NCBI GenBank assembly: GCA_029260215.1
Contig: JAJDDQ010000026.1
Span: 1 to 33,348, forward strand
Origin: Phycisphaerae bacterium
Lineage (GTDB): Bacteria; Planctomycetota; Phycisphaerae; UBA1845
Length of the DNA stretch: 33,348 bases
Reading direction: 5' to 3'
The notes beneath the pieces were generated by a model. That model was not told the DNA's origin, did no database searches, and saw only the letters and a list, made by a program, of their open reading frames with translations. Positions 31,798-33,348 of this stretch are shown here, one piece after another. A program made the position numbers and the translations under genes. Numbering within the stretch: the first letter of the stretch is position 1; each line of letters starts with the position of its first letter.

Positions 31798-33102
31798 ATG
31801 AATGCAAGAAACTCAGTAGCTCGTTCCGGTTTTGCCCTCGCGACGGCGCTCGGATTTGCATGCGGTAGCTTGGGTTTCATCGCTGGGTGTCCGTCGGTGC
31901 CACCGACGACGGGGGGCGGCGAACCGACCGCGAGTAAGTTCGTCGGAGCGGATACTTGCATGCCTTGTCATTCCGGTATGCACACCGATTGGTTGGCGAC
32001 AGGTCATGCCACCGCACTGGACACGCTCGAAGCGATCGGCCAAGGTGAGAACGCTGCGTGCCTTGGCTGCCATACGGTTGGGTTCAACGACGATGGGTTC
32101 ATAAGTCGCGCCGAAACTCCAGCACTTGCCGGAGTTCAATGCGAAAATTGCCACGGCGCTTCGGCAGAGCACGCCACGAACCCCGGTGACTTGGCCCTCC
32201 GTCCATCCGTCGATATGTCCGCCACACTGTGCGGCTCATGCCACACCGACGCGCATCACCCCACGTTTGAAGAGTGGCAGCTCTCAAAGCATGCGATGGC
32301 TTTGGAAGGACTACGTTCCAACCCGTTCGCACAGGACACTTGCATGATGTGCCACTCACAAGACTATCGCCATGCCGTCGAAGACCAGGAGGTGGGTGAG
32401 GATGTGGAGGTTCCAACCCTCGCAACAGCCCAGCTTTCGATTGAGTGTGCAACGTGTCACGCGCCGCACGGCGGAGTTGCTCAAGACCATCAGCTGCGCC
32501 AGCCGATTGCCAACTTATGCGGCGAGTGTCACACGCAGGAAGAGGCGATGCTGGGTGATTCACCTCATCATCCGCAGATTGAAATGCTGACCGGAATTGG
32601 CGCATTCCAAGCTGATGGCAGTGGACTGGTGCAGACTCATGCTCACAGTGCGTTGGCGGCAGCTGGCGGCGAAGCTTGCGCGCAGTGTCACGTCGTCAGG
32701 CACGAAGTTGAAGACCCGAATGAAGGTAACCCCAACGTTACGGGACACACTTTCAACCCGTTCGATTCTGATATCACCACGATTTCCCCAGAGCACCAAA
32801 CCGACCAATACACTGGGTGTCGGGACTGCCACACAGATTCCGTAGCGGACGCGCTGAGGAGCTCGTTGCAGGCGGACCTGTCCGCACGGCTGGATGCGTT
32901 GGCGCCCACTTTCGACGCGGAAAGCGCGACGTTTATCGATCCTGAAAGCTTGAGCACGGCGGACCAAGCGAGGCTCGCGACCGCGAAATTCAACTTCGAG
33001 TTCGTACGCGCGGACGGAAGCTTGGGAGTTCACAATCCGGCGCTTGCGCAAGGCGCGCTTGATGTGGCCGAGCAGATTATCAACGATCTTACAGGCCAAT
33101 AG
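31798..33102 (+). CDS. Nine-heme c-type cytochrome lipoprotein
   Basis: A 434-residue protein. AAGGAG lies six bases before the ATG at 31798 and three before the ATG at 31795, so 31798 is preferred. The lipoprotein signal ends FIAGC (Cys31), so the protein is anchored in a membrane and exported. Nine CxxCH heme-binding motifs are present in order: CMPCH, CLGCH, CENCH, CGSCH, CMMCH, CATCH, CGECH, CAQCH and CRDCH. The arrangement and 'ATGHATALDTL...CLGCHTVGF' resemble the cytochrome c554/c3-type multiheme family used for extracellular or periplasmic electron transfer. After the last heme about 90 residues are heme-free. The physiological partner is unknown. An ECF sigma gene and a mobile-type element lie just upstream. 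Confidence 0.9.
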   Translation: MNARNSVARSGFALATALGFACGSLGFIAGCPSVPPTTGGGEPTASKFVGADTCMPCHSGMHTDWLATGHATALDTLEAIGQGENAACLGCHTVGFNDDGFISRAETPALAGVQCENCHGASAEHATNPGDLALRPSVDMSATLCGSCHTDAHHPTFEEWQLSKHAMALEGLRSNPFAQDTCMMCHSQDYRHAVEDQEVGEDVEVPTLATAQLSIECATCHAPHGGVAQDHQLRQPIANLCGECHTQEEAMLGDSPHHPQIEMLTGIGAFQADGSGLVQTHAHSALAAAGGEACAQCHVVRHEVEDPNEGNPNVTGHTFNPFDSDITTISPEHQTDQYTGCRDCHTDSVADALRSSLQADLSARLDALAPTFDAESATFIDPESLSTADQARLATAKFNFEFVRADGSLGVHNPALAQGALDVAEQIINDLTGQ

Positions 33103-33348
33103 ATGATGAACGGTTGTAAATGATGGTGGCACTTGCGCCCAGTCCAACCGTGGAAACCGAGTGAAATAGGGGACTGGTAACTCTTCAGCCATGTGCAATG
33201 CGAAGCCACGTTCTGCCCTCGCCTTGCGACAGAATACGATCTTTTCCCCCCTTGCAAAGGGGGGATACAGGGGGGTCTGGATCGGAGTGACGCTTCGGTT
33301 CGCAAGAAGAACCTGATTCTGGACGCTCCCGACTTGGTTGCGTCCAGC
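33103..33348. other. Gene-free end of window with family G repeat
   Basis: No gene is supported; the minus-strand open frame at 33030-33305 is built on the repeat. The family G element occupies 33245-33316. Nothing else is recognisable. Confidence 0.5.
33245..33316. repeat. Structured repeat, family G copy 2
   Basis: The same start as the element in the nuoG-nuoH gap: CCCCCC-TTGCAAA-GGGGGG then ATACAGGGGGGTC, with further matches (CGCTTCG/CGCCTCG, CGCAA-AAGAACCT) over about 70 bp. It lacks the second hairpin seen at 28201-28229. Confidence 0.7.

Noticed and set aside
31607-31798. 63-residue frame across the 147-bp element
   Set aside because: It is formed by the repeat itself, with no independent evidence for translation.
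33030-33305. 91-residue minus-strand frame at the window end
   Set aside because: It is built from the family G repeat and antisense to the end of the cytochrome gene.

Overview
The window (33,348 bp, GC-rich) most likely comes from a member of the Planctomycetota, probably from an environmental genome. This is an inference. It rests on the mix of FG-GAP, DUF4097 and cupredoxin/carboxypeptidase-regulatory secreted proteins, a PPi-type phosphofructokinase, a nuo cluster, and a high density of palindromic intergenic repeats of a kind I associate with planctomycete genomes. No 16S, tRNA, CRISPR, transposase gene or phage gene is visible.

Layout. Positions 1-639 hold no convincing gene, but they contain a minus-strand intrinsic terminator and a structured repeat. 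Positions 640-3846 (minus) are a NatA/NatB-like ABC exporter pair followed by a secreted LolA-like protein. Positions 4073-4921 (plus) are a DUF4097-type beta-repeat exported protein. Positions 4997-10398 are mostly housekeeping: NAD(P)HX epimerase, SurE nucleotidase, a deacetylase/methyltransferase pair, a small lipoprotein and PdxA. PdxA is translationally coupled to riboflavin synthase (10395-11036). A 270-bp island of three stacked repeats follows, then a small lipoprotein with a Gly/Asp tail and a 785-residue FG-GAP/VCBS secreted protein with 14 blades.

Positions 14391-18462 form a segment bounded by two copies of one structured repeat in inverted orientation. It carries a LOG-domain/MazG-like (dCTPase-like) fusion enzyme, a PPi-type phosphofructokinase and a diheme MauG/CcpA peroxidase. 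Next come a cupredoxin plus carboxypeptidase-regulatory protein and a BFD-type [2Fe-2S] protein.

Positions 19801-29964 (minus) are the second half of a complex I operon in canonical order, nuoG-H-I-J-K-L-M-N. nuoA-F are absent upstream. A repeat element separates nuoG from nuoH, and NuoH carries an acidic DxDxDG insertion in an extramembrane loop. Positions 30296-33102 (plus) hold a small membrane protein, an ECF-like sigma factor and a nine-heme c-type lipoprotein. A 147-bp element with about 20-bp terminal inverted repeats lies between the last two.

Two points deserve a second look. One is the LOG + dCTPase-like fusion, which could strip a nucleoside triphosphate to monophosphate and then to free base. 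The other is the repeat content: at least seven intergenic families, three of which share one architecture (an outer stem closing two inner hairpins) despite unrelated sequences.
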